Positions 36,579 through 46,329 of a stretch of 64,000 bases of DNA are shown in pieces (position 1 is the stretch's first letter; each line of letters starts with the position of its first letter). Position numbers and translations under genes: made by a program. Source of the DNA: an uncultured Bacteroidota bacterium (GTDB lineage Bacteria; Bacteroidota; Bacteroidia; Chitinophagales; Chitinophagaceae); NCBI GenBank assembly GCA_903835005.1, contig CAILLK010000021.1, positions 29,433 to 93,432 on the forward strand, read 5' to 3'. The notes under the pieces are model-generated. The model worked only from the letters and a program-made list of their open reading frames with translations. It had not been told where the DNA came from and did no database searches.

Positions 36579-36723
36579 AATTTTCGTTTTAGTGCGCGGT
36601 AAAGATAATTGAGATAAGTCAATAAAGAATTGAAGTCATGCTGCAAGTCAAAGGATTATAAAATTAATCGGGTAGGAAAACTATACCCGTCAATTTATGT
36701 GTGACATGAAGTTAGATTGCTGC

Positions 36724-37545
36724 TTATTTGTTTACTGTTGCATCCGGACTCATTAATTGCATCAGCTCATCAAACTTTGGCTCCAGTATTATTTCAGTCC
36801 TCCGGTTCTGCGCCCGTCCTTCCTGTGTATCATTGCTGGCCAGAGGGTGATAATAAGATCGTCCGCTGGCTATAAGCCTTACCGGCGATACCGAATATTC
36901 ATCTATCAGCACCCTTGCCACAGAATTTGCCCGTGCTGTACTCAGGGCCCAGTTATCGGGGAATGCAGTAGTTTTAATAGGTTTATTGTCAGTATGACCC
37001 TCTATATCAATATTAATATCCAGGTTTGTATTCAACACACTTGCCACTTTTGCCAGTGCCTCCTTTCCTCTCGGATTAACCTTATCGCTACCTGAGGGAA
37101 ACAACAATTCTTCCTCCATGCTCACATAAACCCTCCCATCTTTAACAGTAACAGTGAGTTCATTGTTTTTAAAGCCCACCAATGCATCAGCGATCAGTTT
37201 CCTCAGGTTTTCTGTGGCTTTCTGCTGCTGATCAATAAATGACTGCAGTTGCTGCAGACGGGCTCGTTGCGCTGCTACCTGTTCTTTTGTCATATTCAGT
37301 TCGTTAGCTGCATTTTCATTTGCATTGCCCGGCGCCCCTATCCGGTTGTTCATTCCGCTGATTGTATTATGCAAAAAACTAACAGTGTCTTCCAGCCGGG
37401 AGATATGGCTGTTGAGTGCTGCATTTTCATTTTGGATCTGCGTAGCCCGTGCTCTGGCTGACACATATTTACGCTTGGTTACGCAGGATGCCAGCAGTAT
37501 AGTTCCTAAGCAGATAACGGCAATTACTCTTATCGTCTTTTTCAT
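36724..37545 (-). CDS. OmpA/MotB-type peptidoglycan-binding lipoprotein
   Basis: A 273-residue outer-membrane lipoprotein: signal peptide with lipobox LLASC (Cys at 21), a coiled-coil stretch (about residues 30-125, heavily Gln/Glu/Asn-rich), and a C-terminal OmpA domain (about 140-260). The OmpA signature appears as IEGHTDNKPI followed by NWALSTARANSVARVL and GRAQNRRTEIIL, including the Asp and Arg that hold the diaminopimelate residue of peptidoglycan. It probably tethers the outer membrane to the wall. No T9SS domain. Single gene. Confidence 0.93.
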   Translation of the reverse strand: MKKTIRVIAVICLGTILLASCVTKRKYVSARARATQIQNENAALNSHISRLEDTVSFLHNTISGMNNRIGAPGNANENAANELNMTKEQVAAQRARLQQLQSFIDQQQKATENLRKLIADALVGFKNNELTVTVKDGRVYVSMEEELLFPSGSDKVNPRGKEALAKVASVLNTNLDINIDIEGHTDNKPIKTTAFPDNWALSTARANSVARVLIDEYSVSPVRLIASGRSYYHPLASNDTQEGRAQNRRTEIILEPKFDELMQLMSPDATVNK

Positions 37546-37724
37546 TGTTTTATGTTTTTATACAGCAGCTTTAAAAACTATGCCACTAAATCTTCCGATA
37601 AGTAAAAATGCACAACTCCTCAATCATTTGTGGATGGATACATGGCCAATTGATAGATAAAAACATGCTGGTATGGTTTTTTTTACAGGCAAATAAATTA
37701 TTGATCACTCAAAATATAAGCAAC

Positions 37725-38444
37725 ATGAAAATTGTTAAACAATATTTTACCGCTAAGAGAGCAATCGCAGTTAAAACAGTCCTGCTTGCTGCATTGATGT
37801 TATTTCAAATATCTGGTTATGCCCGGGATAATACATCCGTCAACAGGAGAAATCAGGGAGAGAATTACGGCAATAAATTCAACCTTGGCCTTGGCATCGG
37901 GTATTATGGTTACCTTGATCAGGATATTCCCATTCTTTTTGCGAATTATGAGTTCCGTATAGCACGCCATATGACCCTTGCTCCCTTTCTCGGTTATTCT
38001 TCATACAGAAGCTATGACAATTATTATTATGGCAACAGTTATTATTATTATCAGGACACGATTATACCCGTCGGTGCAAAAGTTGCCTGTTATTTTGATG
38101 AATTGCTGGGAGCAGGTCCACGATGGGATTTTTATCTTGCTGCCTCTTTAGGTTTTGTCTATGATCATGTTGCTTGGGAGGATGGGTACAGCGGTAATAC
38201 CTGAGCAGCGCACACGGCTGGTCCGCTTTATATTGACGGGCATCTGGGTGCCAGATACCATCTCGCAAAGGGAGTCGGCTTATTTATTGATCTTTCAACA
38301 GGGGTATCCACTTCGGGCTTATCCTTCCATAGCAGATCCCGGTATCAGTTTCAGGTCTTTTCAATCATTGTTTTCAGGCATATCAGGTTGCTTATTCTGA
38401 ATTTGGAATTCCGTCAGCAAAAACCATTATATTTACCTTATTAA
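37725..38444 (+). pseudogene. Outer-membrane beta-barrel gene interrupted by in-frame TGA
   Basis: The open frame from MKIVKQYFTAKRA at 37725 ends at a TGA (38202-38204) after 159 residues. The same frame, with no shift, continues as clear barrel sequence: GPLYIDGHLGARYHLAKGVG and then LFIDLSTGVSTSGLSFH. That is the usual end of such small outer-membrane porin-like proteins, before running into a later stop at 38442-38444. The N-terminal part has a signal peptide (cut near SGYARD) and alternating strands rich in Tyr (YRSYDNYYYGNSYYYYQD). So one nonsense codon splits an otherwise intact gene. Possible explanations are a recent pseudogene, a strain variant, a sequencing error, or TGA readthrough. 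The beta-lactamase-like gene starts 21 bases after the later stop. Confidence 0.7.
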
Positions 38445-38464
38445 AGTAATAGGGTAAAAAATCA

Positions 38465-39346
38465 ATGCTTTTCTCCATTGTAAAAAAAGGTTTGCTGATA
38501 TTATGCCTGTTACTTGCCGGATGCATGGCATGGGCTCAAAAAGTTATAGAACCTTCTTCAGAAGCCCACCCCGATTGGTCAAAACCTTTTCCTCCGTTTC
38601 AGATAGCAGGCAACCTGTACTATGTGGGCACAGATGAACTGGCTTGCTATCTGATTGTAACACCCAAAGGAAACATACTTATCAACACTGGCTTGGCATC
38701 TTCAGTAAAGACTATAAAAACAAGCATTGAAACCCTGGGATTTAAGCTGGCTGATACAAAGATACTTTTAACCACTCAGGCACATTTTGATCACCTGGGT
38801 GCGATGGCTGCTATTCAGCAAATGACGGGCGCGGTTTTGATGGCAGACGAAGGCGATGCTGCGGCCATTGCTGTGGGTGGCCGCACTGATTATAGTGTAA
38901 AAGGGGATGTATGTGTTTATGAACCCTTAAAGGCAGGCCGCATATTGCACAATGGTGATACCATTAAATTAGGTGGAATGGAATTGACCCTCCTTCATCA
39001 TCCGGGCCACACTAAAGGATCATGCAGTTATTTGTTTGATGTAAAAGACAAGAACCGGAAATACAGGGTTCTTATAGCCAATATACCTACTATTATTACC
39101 GACAAGAAATTCTCAGCTATACCATCTTACCCCAACATTGAGGCAGATTACGCTTATACATTAAATGCCATGAAGCATTTAACTTTCGATATCTGGCTGG
39201 CATCACATGCTTCCCAGTTCGGGCTTCATAAAAAACACAAACCCGGCAGTGCATACAACCCTGCTGCTTTTACGGATAAACAAGCTTATTACGACGCAAT
39301 AGCAGACATACAGAAGGAATTTGACAAGAAAATAAACAGTAGATGA
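38465..39346 (+). CDS. Subclass B3-like metallo-beta-lactamase with Gln in the first metal site
   Basis: A 293-residue exported zinc enzyme with the B3 layout: signal peptide, MBL fold, and the metal motif QAHFDH (residues 105-110), where the usual first His is Gln, followed by H182 in HHPGHTKGS and H248 in LASHASQFG. GOB-type enzymes of Bacteroidota carry the same His-to-Gln change and still hydrolyse beta-lactams. The signal peptide holds a lipobox-like LLAGC (Cys20) and also a possible cut after AWAQ, so it may be lipid-anchored. It may share a transcript with the broken barrel gene 21 bases upstream. Actual beta-lactamase activity is inferred; other B3-fold lactonases are possible. Confidence 0.82.
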   Translation: MLFSIVKKGLLILCLLLAGCMAWAQKVIEPSSEAHPDWSKPFPPFQIAGNLYYVGTDELACYLIVTPKGNILINTGLASSVKTIKTSIETLGFKLADTKILLTTQAHFDHLGAMAAIQQMTGAVLMADEGDAAAIAVGGRTDYSVKGDVCVYEPLKAGRILHNGDTIKLGGMELTLLHHPGHTKGSCSYLFDVKDKNRKYRVLIANIPTIITDKKFSAIPSYPNIEADYAYTLNAMKHLTFDIWLASHASQFGLHKKHKPGSAYNPAAFTDKQAYYDAIADIQKEFDKKINSR

Positions 39347-39501
39347 ACAGTACCACGCACCATATTCTGAGGTTATAGGTAACCTCAATCCAATTATTCC
39401 ATACCCCTTCCTGGCCTTTTCAAAAGTAACTAACACCCTGTGGATACTTATTTAAACCCATGATGATCTCAATATTATTTTTGCATCAAATAATCTTATC
39501 C

Positions 39502-40107
39502 ATGCCATTGACAACGTTGAAGGACGACCTCCTTGCCGAATTCAGGGAAGAAAGGGTTATGATCAACGAACAGATTGCCCTGCTCGACCCGCTTGCCACC
39601 TCTTTGCGCAAACCTGCTGCTCAAAGATTGCTGAGCAGCAGCACGCTTGCCCTAAGTGAATATATCTGTTATATCATCAGCCTGGGCGGAGTGGCCTGTA
39701 TCTGTTTCCTCCATAAGATTTATCCGTTCAGCAGCCTGTATGATCTGTTCTATAATCCCCGGATAAGAAATACAATTGGTGGTCCCAATCTGATGTATCT
39801 GACCATTGGCGTTTATGGCATTGCCTCCATAAGTGTTGCGCTTACCTTTATACTGGGCCGGGTGGCACGGGAAATGAGGCTGAAAAATGAAATACTCTAC
39901 CAGGCAGGCAAAGACATCAAAACCATTGTGGGCCAGCACCTGGAGCGTAAAGCCGCGCTCGATACCATTGAGCAGCGTCATATGCTGGGTATGTCGGGCA
40001 TACAGCAACCATCCAAACAACAGGCTCCGGTTCTGGCTGCCAATACCCCATTCATGGCATCCCTTACCGGCTCCATCAATGAATTCCGAAATCCCGGTTT
40101 TGAATAA
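39502..40107 (+). CDS. Two-helix membrane protein, unassigned
   Basis: A 201-residue protein (start MPLTTLKDDLLAEFREER at 39502, chosen as a natural coiled N-terminus; an in-frame ATG 14 codons upstream adds a hydrophobic leader). It has a helical N-terminus (1-45), two membrane segments (about 52-75 and 95-120) and a cytoplasmic helical tail containing AREMRLKNEILYQAGKDIKT and an Ala/Pro/Gln-rich end. No family is recognised. It may sit in the inner membrane; the role is unknown. Confidence 0.65.
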   Translation: MPLTTLKDDLLAEFREERVMINEQIALLDPLATSLRKPAAQRLLSSSTLALSEYICYIISLGGVACICFLHKIYPFSSLYDLFYNPRIRNTIGGPNLMYLTIGVYGIASISVALTFILGRVAREMRLKNEILYQAGKDIKTIVGQHLERKAALDTIEQRHMLGMSGIQQPSKQQAPVLAANTPFMASLTGSINEFRNPGFE

Positions 40108-40174
40108 TCAAATAAATAATAGCCAGGAATTCAGATTAAAGTCAACTGCAAACTGAAACCTGCAAACTAAAAAC

Positions 40175-42772
40175 TCAATCAACCACTACCCTTACATGGG
40201 TTACCAATGCCCCGCTGCTCACTTCGCAGATGTAGAAGCCGGGAGTCAGTCCGCTGGTATTGATTTTCATTCTGCCACTGCCATCAAATGCATTAGCTGT
40301 GTTAAGTGCAATTTTACCATCTGCCGTTATCAGCTTTACCTGCACAGGTCCGTTCATCAATTCCATATCAGTGGTTGTAATGGTAAATGATCCGTGACTT
40401 GGGTTTGGTGAAACCAGGGTAGTTGCTTCCGTGATTTGTTTCACGGCTAATGTGCCTGGATTATTGGCCTTCGTGCTCTTCCACATTCCCCTACCGAAAG
40501 TACCGGCCCATAAATCACCTGTTGCATAGTTGATCTTCAGGTCAGCTACATGAACGGTAGGCAGGTGTGTGTTAAAAAGGGCCCAGTCGGTCATAGTGGT
40601 ATCTTTATAAAATACTGCTGCATCCGTACCAATATACAGGGTTCCGGATAAGGTATCGCACACCAGGCAGTCTACAGGCAGATTGGGCAATGTGCCGGTT
40701 TCATTGGTCCATATATTGGTAGCCAGGTTATAACTGTAAACTTTGTCGGTGGAGCTGTATCCGCTCACTGTTACCCATATGTGTTTGGCGTTTTTAGGAT
40801 CAACCACTACATCTGAAATAAAGTTGGTAAAAGGTATATGGATGGTATCCCAGGTGGCACCCATATTGGCTGTATAGTAAACCACAGATTTCCAAACATT
40901 GTAATCGTCATACTCGGCATAAATATAGTTGGTATTTGCAGGCGCCCAGGCTATAAAATTGATTGACGATGAGCTGTCGAATACTGGTGATAGTGAAGTC
41001 CAGGATAGCCCGTTGTTGTGCGAAATGTACAGATTTTTAAATGCCAGCAATAAGGTAGCCGTATCTGTAGGGTGTAGCAGGTAAGGGCTTATCCATCCAC
41101 CTCCATTATCATGTATTGTATCAGTAATGCTGTGGTAATTTGCGCCTGCATCCCTGGTCATATCAATATTCCCGTTTTGTGATGAGGTATACCATATATT
41201 GGCAGGGTTGCCGTAATTGATCAGTGGTTGCATTCCATCACCACCGGTTAGGTCGGTAGCTACTCCTGCATTTACCATTTTGGTGCCATCATCCTGGCAT
41301 CCGCCAATACAGAAGGGAACATGATTATCTACAGAAATCCTGTAAAACTCAGTAATACCAAGGCCATTGCTCAGGTTGATCCAGGGAGATGTCAGCGGTC
41401 CGTAATTTTTATAAATCCCGCCATCACAGGTTTCAAACAAGGCGCCCGTAAGCGGGTGGTAAGCCAGGCAATGTTTATCAGCATGTACTGTGGCCAGGCT
41501 GGTGCCATTATCATACCAGCCATTGCATACAGTCCAGCTGTTCCCGTCATCAGAAGAATAATAGCTGTTCACACCTCCTATCGTTACATCTGATGCATTG
41601 GTCGGGCTTACCGATATGCACAGGTCATACCAGCCCTGTCCGCCGCACGAAGTGGTAGGGAGGCCGATATCCCAGCCCAGCAATTCATGAGTACAGGAGG
41701 TATCATTGTGATAAACAAGTGTAAAACTTGCTCCGCTGTTTACAGATTTATAAATACCCAGCAGGCCGGATGACGAATCAGATGCCAGAGCCATTACAAG
41801 CGATGGATTTGCCGGACTAACCGCTACATTGATTCTTTGAGCACCCACAAGGCTGGTTACAGCTGTAAAAGTGACTCCTGCATTTACCGATTTTACGATC
41901 TGGCAGGTAGTATCTGTATATATAGTTCCATAAATGGTATTGGTATCGCCGGGCTTATAAATCAGTTGCTTGAAGTTAAGCGCATTTGTTGCAGTCCAGC
42001 TCGCTCCTGCATTGTGGGTAATATAGGAACCGTTGTTCGTGCCTAGTAGAATAGTGTTGGTGTCAGACGGATTGATCAGAATGGAACGGGCATTATTAAA
42101 GAGCGTTGGCAGCCAGCTCAGCCCTGCCGTTGACCATGTTGCGCCTGCATCATGAGACACAATGATACCCGAACTGTAAGCATCACCTGCATCGCCATCT
42201 CCGGTGGCCACATATATGGTATTCCTGTTGTGGGGGTTTATCTTTATGTCAGCTACACCCAGGGTTGGCAGGTTATTATAGAGCGGAGTCCAGGTAAGGC
42301 CGCCATCAGTGGTTTTCCAGGTACTGCCTGCCGGGCTGCCAATGTAAAATGTATTGGAATCAACCGGATCAAAGGCTACAATGTTGATCCTGCCTATACC
42401 CGAATAACCGCCAGGTGTGGTGGTTGGCCCCTGAAATACCCAATTGGAGGGAATGGAAGTGGTTTTTGCTGCTTTGGTATTGTGGGTATATTCCAGCCAT
42501 TCCGTAAGGGTTTTTACTGGCGGAACTATATATCCATCCTTGTCCAGGTGTTGCCGCCAGTACCAGTCCCATTTTTGCACCAGGTGGTTTTTCCCCTCGC
42601 CTTGTTCTCCGTCCGGATTGATAACGATCTCCTTATCGGCAGCGCCTGCCATCGGGTAGTTTTTCACCACATCCGAAAACTTTACTGGTATGGCGCCTTT
42701 TGGCATCCATGGTTGGGCGCTCAGGCTATTAAACATTATCAAAGACCCTGCTGCAAAAATTAATTTCCTCAT
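40175..42772 (-). CDS. BNR/sialidase-like repeat T9SS protein, copy 1
   Basis: An 865-residue secreted protein: signal peptide (1-19, cut near LSAQP), then many BNR-type (Asp-box, sialidase-fold) repeats forming a large beta-propeller, each with DxGxxW elements such as TTDGGLTWTPL, SHDAGATWSTAG and SDDGNSWTVC. The DPxxxNTxYxG motif (FDPVDSNTFYIGSPAG) recurs. A T9SS domain starts about residue 782 (VSPNPSHGSFTITTT) and ends with VTHVRVVVD. There are no sialidase catalytic residues to speak of, so it is probably a binding or adhesion propeller. The neighbour at 42864-45467 is a tandem duplicate. Confidence 0.9.
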   Translation of the reverse strand: MRKLIFAAGSLIMFNSLSAQPWMPKGAIPVKFSDVVKNYPMAGAADKEIVINPDGEQGEGKNHLVQKWDWYWRQHLDKDGYIVPPVKTLTEWLEYTHNTKAAKTTSIPSNWVFQGPTTTPGGYSGIGRINIVAFDPVDSNTFYIGSPAGSTWKTTDGGLTWTPLYNNLPTLGVADIKINPHNRNTIYVATGDGDAGDAYSSGIIVSHDAGATWSTAGLSWLPTLFNNARSILINPSDTNTILLGTNNGSYITHNAGASWTATNALNFKQLIYKPGDTNTIYGTIYTDTTCQIVKSVNAGVTFTAVTSLVGAQRINVAVSPANPSLVMALASDSSSGLLGIYKSVNSGASFTLVYHNDTSCTHELLGWDIGLPTTSCGGQGWYDLCISVSPTNASDVTIGGVNSYYSSDDGNSWTVCNGWYDNGTSLATVHADKHCLAYHPLTGALFETCDGGIYKNYGPLTSPWINLSNGLGITEFYRISVDNHVPFCIGGCQDDGTKMVNAGVATDLTGGDGMQPLINYGNPANIWYTSSQNGNIDMTRDAGANYHSITDTIHDNGGGWISPYLLHPTDTATLLLAFKNLYISHNNGLSWTSLSPVFDSSSSINFIAWAPANTNYIYAEYDDYNVWKSVVYYTANMGATWDTIHIPFTNFISDVVVDPKNAKHIWVTVSGYSSTDKVYSYNLATNIWTNETGTLPNLPVDCLVCDTLSGTLYIGTDAAVFYKDTTMTDWALFNTHLPTVHVADLKINYATGDLWAGTFGRGMWKSTKANNPGTLAVKQITEATTLVSPNPSHGSFTITTTDMELMNGPVQVKLITADGKIALNTANAFDGSGRMKINTSGLTPGFYICEVSSGALVTHVRVVVD

Positions 42773-42863
42773 TCAAAATATACATTAATATAAAAAAAAC
42801 CTCTTAATCAATAATAACAAACCACCTGTGGCTTCATTCAAAATGCAGCCTCGATAAAAGGTT

Positions 42864-45467
42864 TTAGTATACCACTACCTGAACATGTGTACTCAGTGCT
42901 TTATTGCTGATTTCACAAATATAAAATCCCGCTGCCAGACCATTTATATTGACCTTTATACTTCCACCAGGATCAAATGATCCATGGGTATTAAAAACCA
43001 TCTTACCATCGGCCGAAAACAGTTTCACCTGCACAGGGCCGTTCAGCAATGCTGATTCGGAAGTAGAAATGGTAAACGAACCATGGCTTGGATTTGGCGA
43101 AACCACCGTAGACACTTCCTTGATTTGTTTCACAGATAATGTACCCGGATTATCGGCCCGCTGGCTTTTCCAGATTCCCCTGCCAAATGTGGCTGCCCAT
43201 ACTTCAAGTGTTGCATAATTTATTTTCAGGTCATATACATGCACAGTAGGCAGGTTCGTGTTGAACAGGGTCCAGTCCGTAGAACTGGTATCCTTATAAA
43301 ATACTGCTGCATCAGTACCGATATACCGGGTGCCGGTAATAGTATCATAAATAATGCAATCGGCCGGCAGGTTGGGCAATGAACCGGTTTCATTGGTCCA
43401 GGTATTTGTGGTCGCATTGTAACTATACACTTTATCAGTTGCACTATAACCGCTTACCGCAACAGATATATGCTTTTCATTTTTCGGGTCAATAGCCAGC
43501 CCCGATATGAAATTGGTAAATGGTACATGAACAGAATCCCAGGTAGTGCCGGCATTACTGGTATAATATATCACAGACCGGGACCCGTTTGACTCGTTCA
43601 GGGCAGCATAAATATAATTCGGGTTGCTCATTGCTATTGCCAGTTCATTGATATACGATCCGGCATCAAACATTGGGGAGATAGCCGTCCAGTAAAATCC
43701 GTTATTATGAGTAACATAAACATTTTTAAAACCGAGGTAAAGCGTTTGGGTATCGGTTGGGTGCAATACAAAAGGAGTAATAAACCCGCCGCTTGCAGGA
43801 TTCAAAGTATCCGTGATACTGTGAAAAGTATGGCCACCATCACGGGTCATCAGTATATAACCATACTGTGAGGAGCAATAAAAAATGTTTGAAGGATTAC
43901 CGTAGTTAATCAGCGGCTGTGTACCATTGCCACCTGTCAGTTCGCTGGTAGCTGTGCTGCTCACTGTTTTTGTTCCATTGTTTCGGCTGCCGCCTATACA
44001 GAAGGATACATTGTTATCAATTGCATTCCGCACAAATTCCGTAACACAAATACCATTCGAGAGATTGATCCAGGGAGCCGTAAGCGGACCATAATTTTTA
44101 TAAAGACCACCATCACTTGTTTCGAACAATGCCCCGGTAAGCTGGCTGTAGGCGAGGCAGTGTTTATTGGCATGAACAACAGGTGTACCCGGAACGCCGT
44201 TGTACCATTCATTGGCCATTGTCCACGATGCGCCGCCATCCGCCGAATAGTAGGTATTGATCGCTCCTACTGTCACTTCTGATGCATTGGATGGATTCAT
44301 AGCAATGCACAGGGCATAATTACCCTCGCCGCCGCAATCGTAAGTGGGCAGGCCAAGATCGTAACCCAGCAATTCCTGGCTACAGGCTACTGTATCATTG
44401 GTAAAAGTTGCAGTGTAGGTAGCTCCGCTGTTGGTTGAAGTGTAAATCCCCATAAGCCCGGATGTGGAAGTATTGCATGCTACGGCCATCACAACTGCAG
44501 GGCTTGCCGGACATACTGCAAGGCTTATGCGTTGTGCCTGTTCAAAACTGGTAACCGCGTTCCAGCTGGATCCGCCATTGGTCGAAAGTACTATCTGCGC
44601 CGATGTATCGGTATAAATGGTGCCATACAGGGTTGTGGTATCTCCGGGTTTAAACAATATCTGCCTGAAATTGCCCGACGCTGCGCTGGCCCATGTGGCA
44701 CCCGCATCATGTGATGTATAAATGCCGATATTGGTTGCCAGTATCATTGAATTGGTATCAATCGGATTAATCAATAATGACCTGATAAAATTGTTATTCG
44801 TTGGAAGCCAGGAAAGGCTCGTGGTGAGCCAGGTAGTGCCCCCATCATGCGACATGATTACACCGGCACTGTAAGTATCACCTGCATCATCGTCGCCGGT
44901 AGCTACATAAATAGTATTGTGGTTAAGGGGATTAATTTTAATGTCCGATACGCCAAGCGTGGGCAGAAAGTCATACAATGAAGTCCAGGTAATGCCACCG
45001 TTGGTAGTTTTCCAGGTACCGCCAGCTGCACTGCCCACAAAAACTGTATTGGAGTCAATCGGGTCGAAAGTAACCACATTTACGCGACCTAAGCCGGTAT
45101 CGCCACCAGCTGCAGAGTGCGGCCCCTGGAAGATCCAGTCGGCAGGCAATACAGAGGTTGTTCTGGCTGCCATTCTTGCGCCCAAAGGTTTGCCCATATA
45201 ATCCTGCCACGCAGTTATTGTTTTTGCCGGAGATACTATATAACCATCTGCATCCAGGTGCTGCTGCCAGTACCAGGCCCATTGATCGAACAACTGCATG
45301 GTACCCGTATGGTTTTTATTAATGATAGCACCCGCATGCTGATTGCCAAACCTGGATACTACATCCTGAAATTTTATCGGGTTGGAAGACCCTGACGGAA
45401 CCCATGGCTGACCTAAGAGCACATTAACAACCAAAACACCTAAAACGGATAATAGTGTCTTTTTCAT
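42864..45467 (-). CDS. BNR/sialidase-like repeat T9SS protein, copy 2
   Basis: An 867-residue tandem paralogue of the preceding protein with the same order: signal peptide (1-20, near LLGQP), an N-terminal block with WYWQQHLDADGYIVSPAKT, the Asp-box propeller (TTNGGITWTSL, SADGGASWTMAN), and the T9SS domain from about 784 (VSPNPSHGSFTISTS, ending VVVY). The two copies share most of their motifs (IFQGP; LRNNG versus CQDDG around the KTVS/KMVN site) and end within two residues of the same length. They are 91 bases apart on the same strand. The first of the pair to be transcribed is this one. Confidence 0.9.
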   Translation of the reverse strand: MKKTLLSVLGVLVVNVLLGQPWVPSGSSNPIKFQDVVSRFGNQHAGAIINKNHTGTMQLFDQWAWYWQQHLDADGYIVSPAKTITAWQDYMGKPLGARMAARTTSVLPADWIFQGPHSAAGGDTGLGRVNVVTFDPIDSNTVFVGSAAGGTWKTTNGGITWTSLYDFLPTLGVSDIKINPLNHNTIYVATGDDDAGDTYSAGVIMSHDGGTTWLTTSLSWLPTNNNFIRSLLINPIDTNSMILATNIGIYTSHDAGATWASAASGNFRQILFKPGDTTTLYGTIYTDTSAQIVLSTNGGSSWNAVTSFEQAQRISLAVCPASPAVVMAVACNTSTSGLMGIYTSTNSGATYTATFTNDTVACSQELLGYDLGLPTYDCGGEGNYALCIAMNPSNASEVTVGAINTYYSADGGASWTMANEWYNGVPGTPVVHANKHCLAYSQLTGALFETSDGGLYKNYGPLTAPWINLSNGICVTEFVRNAIDNNVSFCIGGSRNNGTKTVSSTATSELTGGNGTQPLINYGNPSNIFYCSSQYGYILMTRDGGHTFHSITDTLNPASGGFITPFVLHPTDTQTLYLGFKNVYVTHNNGFYWTAISPMFDAGSYINELAIAMSNPNYIYAALNESNGSRSVIYYTSNAGTTWDSVHVPFTNFISGLAIDPKNEKHISVAVSGYSATDKVYSYNATTNTWTNETGSLPNLPADCIIYDTITGTRYIGTDAAVFYKDTSSTDWTLFNTNLPTVHVYDLKINYATLEVWAATFGRGIWKSQRADNPGTLSVKQIKEVSTVVSPNPSHGSFTISTSESALLNGPVQVKLFSADGKMVFNTHGSFDPGGSIKVNINGLAAGFYICEISNKALSTHVQVVVY

Positions 45468-45662
45468 TTTATGTATTGATTTATAAGGTTAAATAAGTTG
45501 AAAAACAGATATACTAAACTCATTACAGTATTAAGCAAATACCGCTCCGCAACCCCATTATAATGACCAATCATTTACAACTAACTAAAACAAACGATAA
45601 ACAAATAACCGTAAACGCTACTGCTCAATGTAAACCGTAAACTCTGTTGTAAAATGCTTCCC

Positions 45663-46175
45663 CTATTGCATAATAATATCCTGCTTCTTTTCAATCGCTT
45701 TTACCGGGCAAGATAACCATCCGCTGCCACCGGTCTTATAGAATAAAGTATTTTTGGCATCAGCAGGTATTTCAGCTGGCACAGGGAATTTACCGCCGGG
45801 TATAGAAACCAGTTGCAAAGTATCGCCTCTGTGTATTTTATCAGCGGTAACAATTTCTGTATTGTATTCCTGTTTCTTTCCTTTCTCCGGGGCTTTGTAG
45901 ATTATTTTATGAGCCTTGGCTATATTACAGTTTTCCCATCCGTTCTCCCCTCTCCAGAAAATCGTCTCTGGATAATTGGCACCTTCCCAGATAGCTATAA
46001 AGTGATAATTGGTTCTGGGTGGCACTCTGGGAATACCCGGCACCGTTTTCTGCGACCAGGCTTCAAGCAGAGTAATTCCGGTTTTTACAGCTTTCTTTGT
46101 CTTGGTTTTTGCCACCGACTGAAAGCTGACAATGATTGCCAAACAAAGTATAATAAAGATTCCTTTTGAGTTCAT
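45663..46175 (-). CDS. Exported hypothetical protein
   Basis: A 170-residue protein with an N-terminal signal peptide (MNSKGIFIILCLAIIVSFQS from 46175, cut near SVAK); the ATG 18 codons upstream would give an odd double hydrophobic leader. The mature part has KTVPGIPRVPPRTNYHFIAI, IFWRGENGWENCNIAKAHKI and a paired TGGSGWLSCPVKAIEK near the end. The repeated GxGW-C pattern (GENGWENC and GGSGWLSC) hints at two similar beta modules. No family named. Probably periplasmic. Confidence 0.65.
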   Translation of the reverse strand: MNSKGIFIILCLAIIVSFQSVAKTKTKKAVKTGITLLEAWSQKTVPGIPRVPPRTNYHFIAIWEGANYPETIFWRGENGWENCNIAKAHKIIYKAPEKGKKQEYNTEIVTADKIHRGDTLQLVSIPGGKFPVPAEIPADAKNTLFYKTGGSGWLSCPVKAIEKKQDIIMQ

Positions 46176-46329
46176 AACAGTAAAAATAATCAAAACTGTT
46201 GATAACAGGAACTTTATTGATGATTTCAATCATAAAAAATCGGATCATTTTACACCTTTCTGACTATTTTTAGATTCTGGTCATGGAATTGCTGTTTTTA
46301 GTTTAGTTTCTTTGCACAATAATCAGATT

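Noticed and set aside
38202..38204. TGA read as selenocysteine or as a reassigned codon
   Set aside because: No SECIS-like hairpin stands out right after the TGA, the position is in a barrel loop rather than a redox site, and TGA ends other genes here normally.
42152..42763. 203-codon rightward frame opposite the BNR gene
   Set aside because: Shadow of repeated Asp-box codons; composition and Cys content are unlike any neighbour.
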